From NCBI RefSeq assembly GCF_964199755.1, contig NC_133906.1, positions 15,845,378 to 15,909,377 of the forward strand: a stretch of DNA of 64,000 bases, given 5' to 3'. The notes under the pieces are model-generated. The model saw only the letters and a list, made by a program, of their open reading frames with translations, had not been told where the DNA came from and did not search any database. The stretch comes from Larus michahellis (taxonomy: Eukaryota; Chordata; Aves; Charadriiformes; Laridae). The number at the start of each line of letters is the position of its first letter. Position 1 is the stretch's first letter. Position numbers and translations under genes: made by a program. Shown here in pieces: positions 12,943 to 25,400 of this stretch.

Positions 12943-13613
12943 ATCCATTAAATGCATTCAGATTGCGAGTATTCTTTTTGTGTCGAGAGACTTTATGCAA
13001 AGAGTCGATACCCTGTGATTGCAGTTGTTCCCATTTTGCAAACTAGACAAATTATTCACCAAAAGGGATCAGCGAGCTCTGGCAAAGCCAGGATTTACCC
13101 CGGCAAAGCGCTTTTGATCTACAGATTTGTCTGAAATCAGCACAAAAAGATGGCTGCGTCGCATCGGACCGAAGAGCGTTATTACAGGATGAAGGAAGGT
13201 AGCAAAAATAGACTTGACACACAAGTATTGCAGAAAGTTTCTAAAGTGGGAATTTGAATTCTGCGCAGCCGGCGCTGGGTGTGCTGCTGGGTGTGTTACC
13301 CGATCCCGTCCCTGCGCTGGGGACCCTCCGCGCAGGGCTCCTCCCCAGCGCCAGCATGAGCCAGAGAGGAACAGAAATTGCTCGGAAAGGAGCCAGTGAC
13401 AAAATAAAGGGTCGGAAAATGGAGCCGCAGTAATTTTCTGGAAGGTAAAGCTCTGTTCGTTTGTTATTGCTGGTTGTTTTTCTTCTTACGAGAGGCTGCC
13501 TGCCGCTTAATTTGTTCAGCTTTGAAGTGCAGTTTTGCAGCAGGGGGAAGGAGATTCGCGGAGATGGCGTCACTTTATAAAAGTTTCCAGATTTTACTGA
13601 GCTTCTTGTTTGG

Positions 13614-13637
13614 TTTTTTTTTTTTTTTTTTTTTTTT
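13614..13637. repeat. Poly(T) tract, 24 bases
   Basis: An uninterrupted run of 24 T is followed by aaggagggggg. It interrupts a GC-richer patch (13.16-13.70 kb). It could be the A-tail of a reverse-strand retro-insertion, but no target-site duplication or retrogene was identified next to it. Confidence 0.8.
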
Positions 13638-16600
13638 AAGGAGGGGGGTTGTACTATTTGTAATGCAAGTGGGCGATGTGGCCGAGAGCTAAATATACGC
13701 CTGTGAAAACAGAACCCCTGAGATAGCGACACCGATAGCAGAGGCTATTGTTAACTTTTGGGATTCCAATTAAATCCTGCAATGTTAAATATTTATTTAA
13801 TTACTGGATAGAGAGCAGGAATTCTCTCTGACTACACTAATGGAGTCAGAATAATGCAGTAAGGGAGAGTTTTTTCTCCTGCCCTCCCAATCTGAATAGC
13901 TATAGGCAAGCACAGGCTAGAATATGAACATTAAAGGACAAAAAGTTTCAGCTTTGTTTTAGGAGTTATATTTCAGTCGGGTAAGCAAACTATATTGCAT
14001 GTATTTTTCCGTATCTTCAGCTCAATCCAAACATAACATTCCAAAGGATAAAATCTGTTACAAAATAAAACCGACTTCGTGACAGCTGAACTTCTACGCG
14101 GAGTCTAAAAATTATCTAAAAGCGCCTCGAGAATCCTAAATGTCATTCCCAAGATGCGGTGAATTGTAATTAGGGTTGTGAACTATTTTAGTGACAGTGC
14201 CTTACATGGGGCCCATCTAAGCAGCTGGAGCATTTATGAACTTTTTATTTTTTCCTTTACTGTGTGACATATGAACTTGTTTAGACAATAACAATCATCC
14301 TAATTTGTTTCAGATTTGCAGAAATGTAACCAAAATTGAAAATGTGTTGTTTGCCTTTTGATTTTCCTTCCTGTATTTCCTTTTAAAACATATGTCATAG
14401 GGCAGTGCTTAAAGAGTGGAAGAAAACTCATCAGCAATGAAACAGTGAATGAAAAATAACATTTTTTACTATTATGATGAGAAAAAAACCTATTTTGTAA
14501 TTTTGTCATCTTACTGGCTTCTCAAAAAAGTTTTAATTTGTTTTTTGGAAAATAATCTAGTTCCCTCTTTTCCTAACAAAAAGCAACGAAAGAAAAATAA
14601 AATTTCTGTGGAAATTTTCTAAAGAGAAGCAAATAGCTTGAAACACGCTATCCAAAAACCGCACTACACTATGGCCAAAAGCCCTTTAATTTTATAACAG
14701 GCATTATTATGCTTGTATATGCAGATCTTGATATTGTAAAGGAAATTATTAAACCCAACTATTTGGTCAGGAGGGTGGAAAAAAAGTTGTGTCCCTAAGT
14801 GTGCCACGAAATTTAAATACAGGCTGTAAAGGCCCAGCGTCTTGTAACGTGGGGACTTTGGCAGAAATACAGCCAGAAGGAGAAAGTCAGGTCCTGTCGG
14901 TTCCTACCTGAGAAAGCTGGAGCACTCTGCCTTGCCATCACTAATTGGTTTGTGTTGTGAAATCCCGAGGTGATAAACTGCTGTTAGAAAGTTGGCTTGT
15001 GAGTAATCAAGTGTAGGTCTAGCCATTACAACCTGATTTGTTACTCACAGGCTGCGCTGCGCTCATCTGCTGCGTCTTCTCTCGAGATACAGATAAACAC
15101 AGTGTCCTTTTCACTGGTCTAAGCCAAAAGTATCTGCATAATGAATGGAGAGAGATTTTAGCTATAGGTATTGTTCAGACATACAGAGTGGGATGAATTA
15201 CCTTTATCGTAATAAGTACAATTATTGTAATAGATTGCTTCTATTTCAAACTGTTCCTTTTTCCTTTCCTTTTATTTATTTCCAGAGGAAATGCTGGAGG
15301 ATGTGTACCTTTCTTCATTTAAAGTTTAAAATGCTGATTTTACTCATAAGCAAAAGTTGCCTTTTTTTTTTAATTTTTTTAAATTTCTGTTTCAGAGTGT
15401 TTATTATATTCCAGCTTCTCCATAGAGTGGGTGTAACCAGGAGAAGAATTTGGCCCATGATGTGAGCTACATTTTCAGTGCTTCCACTATTTAGAGCTCC
15501 GTTGGGCTAAAAATAGTTTTCCTGTGGTTTTGGCCATGGAGCCACAAATACAAGTTTTCAGTGCACAGTTATTGTGGATGTTGGTCCCAACTCTTGCTAC
15601 AAGAAATGGAATTCCAGATCATGACCGTGTCAGCAGATCATTACATTGAGCATGGGGCTGCATGGTAGATCTCCTCATGGTTCCAAAGCGAGAATGTGTC
15701 CCACCTAAATGCCAGTCCCTTCCAAAAGGGACCATGGTCAGGAGGCGGCGCTTGGGCTGGGGAGTCAACAGCTCTAGGAAAAATTGGGTCTATGCAGGCG
15801 AAAACATTGAAGAATACACCCAGGATGGCTAATGGTGTGGGACGTAAAAAAAGAGGTAGGGAAGGGAGTAAATCTATAAAAAAATTAGACACGATTTTGC
15901 TGATGGCTAATTTTGAGCAGAGTTTTCATAGAAGAAAAAAGCTCATAGTGATCACGCGGTTGTGGTACATCGAAGGAAGTTAATTGTGATGTTAGATTCA
16001 TTCTCTTTCTGTACTACCTTTTCTATCCCACTTCTAGGGTCCAGCTTCTCTGTTGTCTACGGGTATTTGGTCTGGTTGTTGCAGACAGCTTTTAGGAGGC
16101 AGGGCCTCTCCTTCTTCTGAGCTTAGTAGTGGGTGTCAGTCTCCAGAAAGTGTTCCTGTAATGTGAGGTCATGTTCTGGAAATAGTTGAAAATCACTGAT
16201 TCAGAAGAATGAGAGTACTGCATGTTTCTGTACTGCTGATGCAATGGTGAAGGCAAGCTGCAGGATGGTCTAGAAAACTAGCAATGCTGGAGGAATATTC
16301 AAAGGAATCTTGCCATGTAAAATTCTTTTCTTTATCATTTCCTCTGAGAGAGCGGTGTATTACTTTGTGTTAATCAGCTGGGACATTTTTTCCATTCCTC
16401 TGGGAAGGTTTCCACCCCCTGTTCCAAGAAGCAGATCCAATTTGGAAGTACTCTGCCCTGACCAGACCCTGTCCGCAGGTGTCAATGGAAGAGGGTTCAC
16501 ACTCTGATGTGGACTTTGCGACAATTCTCAGGCAAAGGCTTCTCTAATTCATTACTTCTTAATCGTCTTACTCTTCCTGAAGCGTCCTTTTCCCCTTCTT

Positions 16601-19600
16601 AGGATTTTGCCTTTTTTTTAATGTTTTTCAAACCTTTATTTCTTGAATTGATTGTTCAGTTTTGCACCCTTAGTTGTCTCTCGGATCTGTCAAACCAGCT
16701 ATACCATCCCCAGTATATTCACATTTTTATTCTGTGGAGTGTGAAAAGACACTGTTGAGCTGAACTGACTAAACCTCTACATAATGTCTTTGTGGTACAT
16801 AGATGTACAAGTGTCCAGTTACACGTCTCATCTCATTTATTCTTCCAGTCTAGGAAGAAAAGTTTGCAGCTTTAAACTTGCTGGGAAGTATACCTTTGCC
16901 CCACCTTTCCCTCCCCTGGTCTACAATTTCATGTTAACGTCTTATATCTGTAGCTTTAGGAAAGAAGACTAATTCTTCTCTCCCTTTCTCTGTACTGCTG
17001 TGTGAGTTGAGTCATGCAAGGTACCCAGAAGTGTGGCTGTAACAATAACAGGGGACATAATTTAGTCTCCTAGAATTCAAATCATGAGCGGGTGAGTGTA
17101 ACTTCACAGGAGCCCACACCACCAAGGGCCTTGTAGATAAACACTTTTAATATATTTCCTCCACACACTAAACATATTTTTTTTTCATTTTTTTACGTAT
17201 GTGATGCGATGCACACAACGTTTGCATCGCTGCCTCCTTGTGAGGCGGCCACTTACCATCCACTGTGCTTGTTCTCAGCAAGCTGTAAATTGCGGGGTTG
17301 TTTCAGAGGACCAAACGGCCAGAGCGAATGCCATCTCCCTTTCCACTTGCTGAACTCTGCTCAAACATAACGCTGTTTTTCTGCCTCAAAAATATATGTA
17401 AAGGTATGTATAGTATGTTAGCCCCTCCTTAGCCTTTCCCACCCTGAAACTTCTCAAACAGGGATGGCATGTTCCTCTCTTCACTGCCAAAAAAAAAAAA
17501 AAAATTCCTTTCTCAGCATTTCCCCCTTCCCCCATTTCTTCTCAGCTGACAGCTGGGAGTGAAACTTTCTTCAGCTTTGCTATCCATTTCCCCCAATTCT
17601 GATTGTAACCTATATTTGGCTTAAACCATTCATCCAAGCCATCTTTCACACTACGGGATTTTTTTAAACATAAAGTGCTTTGCAAATGTTTAATATGGGT
17701 AGAGACATCATAACTGCTTTTTTTTTTTTTTTTTTAATTTCCCCATCCCCCCCAGCAATTTAGAAAGCTGATAGGGAATTAAGTTGAACAATGCAGTCAG
17801 TTTAGAAGTCACAGGAAGGCCAAAGTTTCATAATAAAGCAACTTTTTTCAAGACTATTTCCTTATAATTCAAACAATCTATTTGATTTCCAAACTATTAA
17901 TTTCTAACTAAACAAAAATCTCTTTAAGAAATATAGGGATCATATTCAAAATCTGGAGAGAAAAATCAAAATAATGTAATTTAAGACACTTGTTGAACTT
18001 CATGGTTGCTTCTCAACCATGCAAGCAAGGCCCGAAGCAAACTGGTGGTAGTTTTTTCTGTTGATTGTTTTGTACTTTGATCAGACTGGAAGGTTATAGC
18101 GAGCTCCAACATAAACATCTACCGTAACGTGGGTTTATGAGAAGGTAGTTTTCTGTCTTCGTTGCCATCAGGCTGCGCGCAAAGGAATGTCAGACAGGTA
18201 CTTGTACTTTAGTTGACTTTACAAGGCAGGACCAAAAGTATAAACATACGTGCAGTTGTCTCTGCAGACTCTGAATACGCAATTAATAATTAAAACATTC
18301 AGGTAAGTAGAAGGTTAGCTAGTCATTTCTCCTTGGGTTATCACAGCTGCATGTCTATGTGTGGGAAAATCTAGGTTTGCCAATGCTAAAAAAGGATTGA
18401 TGGTTCCATGAGTTGGGAAATTCATGAATTCATGACATCGCATGATTTCTGGAAACTGTGTTCAGGCTGCTTTGAGCCTCTTTGTTGCAAGCCTTTTAAC
18501 GAACTTGATGTTATTAGAGTGGGCCCATGGGAGCACGGCACTAGGGATTTACGTGATGGAAACCACGTATGAAGTAGACAGTGCTGAAAGTGGTGTTAAT
18601 TCCTTTCTGATCTTAAGAATATACAGACTTGAATCATTAGATAGCAAACATAATTTGTTCTTTACTCTGTCTTGTTGACAAGGGGATAACTTGACTTTAG
18701 ACATTTGGTCTTTGGCCATTCAACGTTAATCTGTGACAAAATGGCAAAAGAAAGTGGAAAACTATTTTTCAGCTGGTAGATCCTATTCATTATTACCAAA
18801 CTCCAAAATAGTCCATATATTGTACTTAAGAATCACTGCTTTCTGAGGAGTGGTGTGCTGCAACCAACAACCCAAACTTGCCTGCAGTTTTAAATTGAGA
18901 ACATTTTGGAAAACTTAGTTTTGGAAAATGTACAGTTTTCCTTGTCCTCTCCCATACACTTGCATGCACACCTTCAGCTTTCCTCATCACTGGAACTCTA
19001 AAACCTCTGCAGGAGGAAGCACATCAGAGCTCTGTGCTGTAGCTTCATCTGACAACGTACAACTGTTTTGTAACTTCTCAATAAGAGAACATTTTGTTTT
19101 TTAGAGACATCACGGCTGGCACACGAACAACACCTAAAATGCCTGCTGCCAATTTGTTGTTTGTTACTTGGTTTATTAATTAAGTTACACAAAAGATTTG
19201 GAAAAAGACCAACAGGGTTTTTTTTTGTCCCATATTTTGGACTGCCTGGCCAAAGCAGAACAATTGCTGGTGCAGAGATACATAGGAGTCCCCAAAGGTT
19301 AGCTCTGTTCTGTGAACAAACTACACCAAAGCCTTGCTCCTTCACCGCTGTCATGAACTTTAGTAGAGATATCCTGTTGGGCTATTAATTGACCTCTGTA
19401 TAGATCTGATCAGAGTACACTGGTGCTAAAAACTTCTGTTTACATAAAAAATAACCAAGAGACACGTAGTTTTGAACCAGAAGAAAATTTCTTCCAAGCT
19501 CAAATATATTTGAAATTGAAACTTCAGTGTGGCCCGCTGGATATTTTTCCCTGTTTCTACAAACTTTACATTGCTTTTTCTTTTTTTTTTTTTTGTAGAT

Positions 19601-19663
19601 GTTTCACCCTTAATTTACACAAATAAAACATGAGGTTTCATGTGGTTTCTTTTTAGCTTAACT

Positions 19664-19706
19664 ATATGTGTATTTATACATATACATATATATGTGTATA
19701 TATAAA
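19664..19706. repeat. AT-rich dinucleotide microsatellite
   Basis: Alternating ta/tg words (atatgtgta, tacatatacatatatatg) over about 43 bases. It is a simple repeat with no gene content. Confidence 0.8.
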
Positions 19707-21017
19707 ATCACTTTTCATTACATTTCCTTGTTTCTAATATTTTTTTTCCATAATGAATCTGTTTGATAGCAAGATTCAGTTGGCATGCCAGATGCTATTG
19801 GTATGCCAGATTTTTAACTGCTGCAAGATGGTGTACTTACATGTCCTACAACAGAGATACAAATTTACAGATTACGATTTTGCCCCGTATATCTGTTCCT
19901 ACATGATATTTTTGCCAGAGGGAGAAACTCTTCTGTAGGAATTTCTGTAGTGGATCAGACTAGGATTCAGTTTAGTTCAGTGGTGTGTCTGGAACAGGCT
20001 CTGATCGGCCTCCTCTGAGGAACGCAACCTCTGGGTTATGAAGTAATCTTCCTGTAGGAGAAGTTTCCTCTTAGAATCACTTTGTGGGCTGAAGGGTGAA
20101 TTATTTTCTCCTAATTGCAGATGTCCCCGTTGCCCATATAAAGCTAAATTTCTCAATGTCACCAGAGTTCGGGCCTCGACCGTACTTCGTGGCAAGCAGT
20201 TCCACCTGCTCGTGAACCCAGTGAAGACGAGCAGAGCAGGACGTGGTTCAGCCTTCCACACGTTGCTCTAAGGTACCTTGTCTTTCGGAAGGGAAACAAG
20301 GCTTTGCCAGTCCTCCCCTACGATGAGAGGCCTTTGAATGCATAAGTCATTTTTAAATATTATCGATTTCAGTGGAAGTAAGCACATTCTTCAGATCTAG
20401 TGAAACTTTAGGTGTTTGCAGTTCCAAAAATCACTTGTATATTGAGGGTAATTTAAAAAATTAAAACATTATGACATCAAGTCATAGCATGGAACCCAAT
20501 TCTTCTTTAATTTACCCTCATATCAATCAATTTACTTGAGTTAAAAATGACAAGAAACAAACAATTACGCCTGCAGTATGCTTAAACAAGGTCAGGTGTC
20601 GTCGTGCCACGTTGGAGGTGGTTTGGGCCTGCGACCTCTCTGAAACTTTCTTCTGTGCTGATCAAGCAGTAGCTTTGAGGAAACAGTGGTCATTTCCATT
20701 TCATGCAATGAGGATAATTGTAAGAAAAGCATGAGTTTTCCCCATACTTGCATTATATACAGTATGAAAGTCCTCATCCGTACGGTTCTTTCTAGAGTCA
20801 TTCCTAACACTGCTAACGTGTTTTCTGCAAGCTTTACCATGTGGTTTTAGTTAACTAGCCATCTGAAGGACCTCAACTGTCCCTCAGCACTGCAGATAAA
20901 ACCCAATCAGTGCTGCGAAACAACCCTCAAGCGCAGGGGCCGAGGCCGGTGGGCTGGTGTCAGCCTCTTGCGAGATGTGGCACAGGGCACTGAGCAGGAG
21001 AGAGTGCTGGATCAATG

Positions 21018-21207
21018 AGGGTGGTGCAGCACTGGAATAGGTTGCCCAGAGAGCTGGTGGAAGCCCCCTCCCTGGAGGCATTCAATGCCAGGCTTGATGA
21101 GGCTCCAAGCAATCTGATCTAAAGATGTCCCTGCTTACTGCAGGGGGGTTGGACTAGATGACCTTTAAAGATCCCTTCCAACCCAAGACATTCTATGGTT
21201 CTATGAT
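21018..21207 (+). mobile_element. CR1 LINE 3' end, close to the SMAD5 promoter
   Basis: The segment matches a CR1 3' end of a different subfamily from the copy at 4208: 'tggaataggttgcccagag', 'ctccctggaggcattcaatg', 'ggttggactagatgacct', 'atcccttccaaccc', and a tail cattctatggttctatgat. It is 5' truncated and in the same orientation as SMAD5. It ends less than 200 bases before the CpG island begins, so it marks the upstream edge of the promoter region. Confidence 0.9.
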
Positions 21208-21484
21208 CTCAGCCCCTGCATCGGCTCCGTGAGGGCCCTGCGTAGGCCTGGTCGGTGGTGTTCCTCCTGAGGGGGCCACCGCAGCGCTCAGCTTGAGGCA
21301 ACTTTTTCACTCCTCCACCTTGGGGTGAATTACTCTTTCCACAATAAAGCCGGACGCCTCGCCTTCTTGTTTATTTTACTGTCTTTCTCTGGTATGAGCT
21401 CCGAGAGCCCGCCCCACAGGGCCCCCTCATCCCGCCCCGTCCCTTCCCGCCGCGTCCGCTTCCTCCCGCCGCCGCGGCGGGCGC

Positions 21485-21496
21485 TGCGCATGCGCG
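21485..21496. promoter_or_regulatory. Consensus NRF1 palindrome
   Basis: TGCGCATGCGCG is a full match to the palindromic NRF1 site. It lies roughly 130 bases upstream of the inferred start of SMAD5. NRF1 sites of this quality are typical of CpG-island housekeeping promoters. Occupancy is inference. Confidence 0.6.
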
Positions 21497-21609
21497 GGGC
21501 GCAGGATCCCGCCCGCGCGCTCCCCCCCGCGCACATCCGGGTCCCGGCGCTGGCCCCGCCGGCGCCGCCGCGCCGCTGTCCCCCCTCCGCCGGCTCCCAA
21601 TAAAGTTTT

Positions 21610-21709
21610 GTTGCGAGCGGGCGGCCGCGGCCCAGCCGGCGCCTCTAGCCTCACCGACACCCAGCCCCGCTGCCGCCACCGGCGGGGAGGCCGCCTCGCT
21701 CCGTGCCGG
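21610..21709 (+). other. SMAD5: SMAD5 non-coding first exon (approximate)
   Basis: The start is inferred from the CCAAT/aataaag pair at about 21600. The end is placed at the best visible 5' splice site, gccgg|gtgggt (donor 21710-21715). The exon would be all 5' UTR, since no in-frame coding continuity to the ATG exon at 31315 is needed. Vertebrate SMAD5 genes have a CpG-island non-coding first exon followed by a long intron. The exact start and donor need transcript data; other GT donors exist within the island. Confidence 0.45.
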
Positions 21710-21744
21710 GTGGGTTGGGGCGGCCCGGGGGGCCGAGGGCGGCG

Positions 21745-21792
21745 GAGGGGGGGGATGGGGATGGGGATGGTGGTGGTGGTGGTGGTGGTGGA
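21745..21792 (+). repeat. G-rich tract with (TGG)n microsatellite, G-quadruplex prone
   Basis: A run of eight G is followed by two GGGG runs separated by AT, then GG and about eight TGG units (21768-21792). At least four G-tracts with two-base loops on the plus strand meet the usual G-quadruplex pattern. It sits just after the inferred SMAD5 exon 1 donor, so it would be near the 5' end of the nascent transcript. Confidence 0.8.
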
Positions 21793-22364
21793 GCGGCGTC
21801 TCCTCAGCGGCCTCGGGGCGCTGCCGTTCCCGTTTTGGGGTGGGAACGGGCCTTTTCGGGAACTTGGAGGGGTCCAGGCCTCTCCCGGCCGCGCGGGCCC
21901 GGCTGTGACTTGGTTTGGGGCGTCCCGGGTCGGGAAGGGGCCGGGGAGCGGCGTGTGGGGGAAGGAGCAGCCCCGGGAGGGGAAGGGGAGCGCGGGCCGG
22001 ACTGCTAAAACACGCTTCGTGCTGGTAAAAATAAGTCTCTGCACGTAACTGTAGCAGTAAACTGTTGCAACGCTATTAAGAGGCTCGGTGGTTTTTGTTT
22101 CTTTTTTTTTTTAAAAAAAAAAGACGAGGAACTCCGCTCTTAGCTGCAGTGAGGCCTGACCGAAGGAAAGGGAGAGAGTAACAAACCCGCACGTTTCAAA
22201 CCCGTCGGTTCAGAGGCGATGTTTGTTGGGGCACACACACTTTTGTCCACCGTGGCCTTTGGTGCGTGTATCCAAGTCCTGACAGCTGCCTGACAACAGA
22301 TGGACCGCTTAAGTGATTTAGAATGGCAATTTCTGTTTTCTGCGGGTTGTAAACTTAATAGAGG

Positions 22365-22485
22365 AAATATGGTCTTGCGGTTAAAAGCACAAGACTGGAA
22401 ATCAAGTGATCTGTGCTCTCGTCCAGTTGTGTAGTTTCTGATGTGACTTTGAGCTAATTAAATGGAGGTATTTCTCAGTATAACG
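22365..22485 (+). mobile_element. MIR-like CORE-SINE (tRNA-derived), diverged
   Basis: The words ggttaaaagcac, agactgg and ctctcgtcc align in order and spacing with the tRNA-like head of MIR ('ggttaagagcac', 'ggactctgg', 'gttcgaatcc'). They are followed by gatgtgactttgagctaatt, which resembles the MIR core 'gtgtgaccttgggcaagtt'. Divergence is high, as expected for an element that spread before birds and mammals separated. It is not a functional tRNA gene, since the B-box and stems are degraded. Confidence 0.6.
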
Positions 22486-25400
22486 AGGTAGGGAAGAACC
22501 GATTCAGCTGTAATTGTATATTATATTATTGGATAGGTGCAGTAATAGTTGTTGAACCTTTTGCTGGAATCTGTAGGGATTTAGAGATTTTGCTCAGTGA
22601 ATGACTTGGGCTCTCTGCTTTAAGAAAACCTCCAAGGAATAACTGTCAAAATTTGCATCAGCCTGTAAGTTTTGTTTTGCCAGGGGAAATTAGATTGTCA
22701 GTACGTGATGGTTTTAGATGAAATCTCTTGCTGGTTTTCATTCCTTTGGTAATTTCAGGGAATTTACCTTCCACTGGTGGCTTCAAAATACTGAAAACTG
22801 AAATGAGCATTTTGTGTTGTATATCTTAGTTATGGAAGCTCTGCACAGAATATCCCTCTGATATTCTGAGGAATCACAGACTTTGACTGAAGAGGAGGTG
22901 GGGGGGAAGGTGCAAACACGCTATTGCAGTCATGTGCCCATGCTCATCAAAAGCTGTAATGCTTTATGAAGCTGGCAGCTGGTGGTAGTGGAAGTTAATA
23001 GAAGCAGCAAATAACTTAATTGAAGATGTTTCATAATTAGTGTGTTGTAACTTTTGAGAGTGCCCTGTCTGTGTAGGGTGGTGTTGGATTTAATGTCTTA
23101 ATCCCTACCGTTTGATAGTGGTTTACTCTTACCTCTGATGTTAAAATTTTGTTCACTTAGCCTTGAAGTTGCTGCTAAGTGCTTAATGATACGCACTTTC
23201 GCAAAACAAAACAAAACCCCAACAAACCATGTGCTTATTGGGGTATCTGCCTTTGTCAAGCCTTTCTTTTCCTTTCAAATATGGAGAAAATACACTTAAG
23301 GAAGGAATTTTCTTTTTTTCCTAAAGAAAACTTTCCTACTGGAAACCCAAGATGGACAGTTGTGATGGAGATGAGAACTAGGAAAGGAGGAAGAGGGGCT
23401 TCCTCTGTGTATTTCTTTCTCTTGATGACAAAAGATCACAACAAAAGGGTATGCTGTGTACAGCTGTGGTGGGTGTTTTTTGTTTGAGGTTTGGAGTTTC
23501 ACCCTCCGATGCAACCTGAAGGAACTATAACTGTGCACCCTGTACTACTTGGTTCTTGTTATGAAGTCAGATTTTTAATCTTGCACCTTGAGTGGTCACG
23601 TCCTGTGCAGAGTTTTCATCTCGACAGAACATTATCTGAGCTGGAAGAAATTATGTCTCAAGATGGAGTGCTTGTGCTCTTTTAAGTGTAGTGTAAGTTT
23701 TTGGGTTTATTTGAATGGTCTTTGCAAATTATGTTGTGATCTTTAATATTCCAGAGTATGCTTTTAATTTCAGAAAAATGTCCTCTATATTTTCTTTATA
23801 GTTCTCTAAAGAAAACTCTAAAAACTCTTTTGTTGCTCTTGGCTGAATTATATACCTGCAGAAATACCGTTGTGGCAATTCTGTGCAGGTCCCTATTTCT
23901 GCCTTCCCTGCCAGTTAAATGTTTCATGTTGATTAAAATGCAACTTTTGTCTATGATAGATACGCTGAGATTAATTTTAATGTGTTAATGTTTCCTCTCT
24001 AAAGATCTTTACATGAATTTTTTTTAGTAACAGGTGAGGAGAGCAGTTTGTGCTCAGAAGGAAAAGATTTGTTCTTGTGTGAGCTGACAACACTTTAGAT
24101 ATTTCATGGCTAACGTTGATATAAACAGCTCATTAAAAGCAAGTCGAACAGTAATTTAAGACTTTTGCAGTTATCATTAGTCACAGTGCAAGCTCCTGCA
24201 CTGTTTTCTGGAAGCCTTTTTAGCCATGTTCCTGTGACCACGTAGAAAAGTTTGGCTGGCACTTCGGCGTGCTTGACCAGTGTGGGTTGGCAAGGTGCAG
24301 GACACAGCCTGCCAAGTCTGTATCCCTACTGACCTACCACCAAGGTTGAGCCTGCCAGGACTGTCATCCTTGACAGAGGATCTTTGTCAGAATCGCTGCC
24401 ACTGATCCACCAACTATGAGGTAGTGTCTCTGAATTCTGGGTCAGTGGATGTCACAAACTGACAAATTTAGAATACTTTGCCATTCATTCATTCCGTGGA
24501 AGGGGGAAAAAAAGCTTGCTGAATTACTATTGTCAGTGTTCCCTCCAAATCCTGTAGCTTTTGTAAACTTGTCACAGTCTTAATGCAATTCAGTTGGAGT
24601 GGAAGTGTATACACACACACACATATATACACCTTTATTTTTCTTCCCCTCTTTTAAAGCTTTATGAAGGTCTGTACAGTCCCTGCTTTCAGGTTACACT
24701 TTTTGTTGCCAGTTCACATTCCTGTGAGCAGTATTTAGGATCTTATGCAAGACCTTCATTATTCATTAAAGAATATGAACATCTAAATATTTGGAAGGCT
24801 TTGTCCAGTTTGTTAATTTTTTAACATACTTCAGGGTTTGTGAAAAGTATAAGATGACCTTTATTGTCCCATTTTTTTCTCCAGGTGTAGACTGAGGTCA
24901 TTCCTAATTGCCCACTTGCCTGTCTGTGTCCACCAGCCTACCGGTGGAGGCATAGGCTTTTGTTTTCATGTTTAGAGAAATGTAGTGATGCTCTTGTATG
25001 TAATTTTAATTAAGAAATGGATGCTAACTTGTAGTTATCTGCTGTGCTTAGAATAAATCTTAAATAACCTCAAAAACATGAGACAGTTTCAGGGCTGACT
25101 TTCAGATGTGCTGACGACTGTTGATGATGGCATTTTTCAGCATAATGCTTCTGTTGGAAAGTGCCAATTAGCTGAAAGAGAAGTGTGAGAAAATGCACGG
25201 TTCTGACAAAACACTTAAGGGAGGGAGATTTTGGTTCTGAGATGGAATTTGTCGTTTTTGAGAACTTGTACAAAAGCTAATTGCTCAGTAATTAGAGTAG
25301 TTGCAGAGACCAGGGCCATGTGAGCATTGGATTTTTGTATTCTAAGTGGATGCCTGAAGAAATAGATGCTAACTTTTTTAGGCTTTGGAAGTTTTTGTTT

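Larger units (their letters stand above)
4431..21017. other. Intergenic DNA between the two CR1 copies, upstream of SMAD5
   Basis: No protein-coding gene is recognised in about 16.6 kb. It is mostly AT-rich with scattered open frames below 165 codons, none with recognisable domains. It holds old repeat traces (9293-9425), dinucleotide and homopolymer repeats, an exon-like patch (7764-7884) and a GC-richer patch around 13.16-13.41 kb. In the human locus the SMAD5 upstream neighbour is TGFBI; I found no fasciclin-domain exon, so TGFBI, if present, lies outside the window. Confidence 0.6.
21380..22010. promoter_or_regulatory. SMAD5: CpG-island promoter of SMAD5
   Basis: About 630 bases are very rich in G+C and CpG, in sharp contrast to the flanks. 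Elements visible: an NRF1 palindrome TGCGCATGCGCG (21485-21496), an ETS-like site read on the minus strand (acatccgggt, 21533-21542), a CCAAT word (21597-21601) overlapping an aataaag TATA-like word, and two GGCGCC boxes (21561-21566 and 21638-21643). It is the only CpG island upstream of the SMAD5 coding exons and fits a broadly expressed gene. A CCAAT/TATA-like pair at about 21600 would place transcription starts near 21610-21640. Long open frames over the island on both strands reflect its GC content and are not genes. Confidence 0.85.

Noticed and set aside
13241-13732. 163-codon frame on the minus strand
   Set aside because: It crosses the 24-base T-run (giving a Lys run) and a GC-rich patch with no domain and no ATG-centred conservation visible.
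18001-18021. Small hairpin CATGGTTG-cttct-CAACCATG
   Set aside because: An eight-base stem is short enough to arise by chance many times in 64 kb.
21330-22048. Several long frames over the CpG island on both strands
   Set aside because: GC-rich DNA has few stop codons; the peptides are Arg/Pro/Gly-rich low complexity and overlap each other. The interval is a promoter and non-coding first exon.
22380-22450. Possible tRNA gene from the ggttaaaagcac word
   Set aside because: Stems and B-box are degraded, and the downstream core matches a MIR-type SINE instead.
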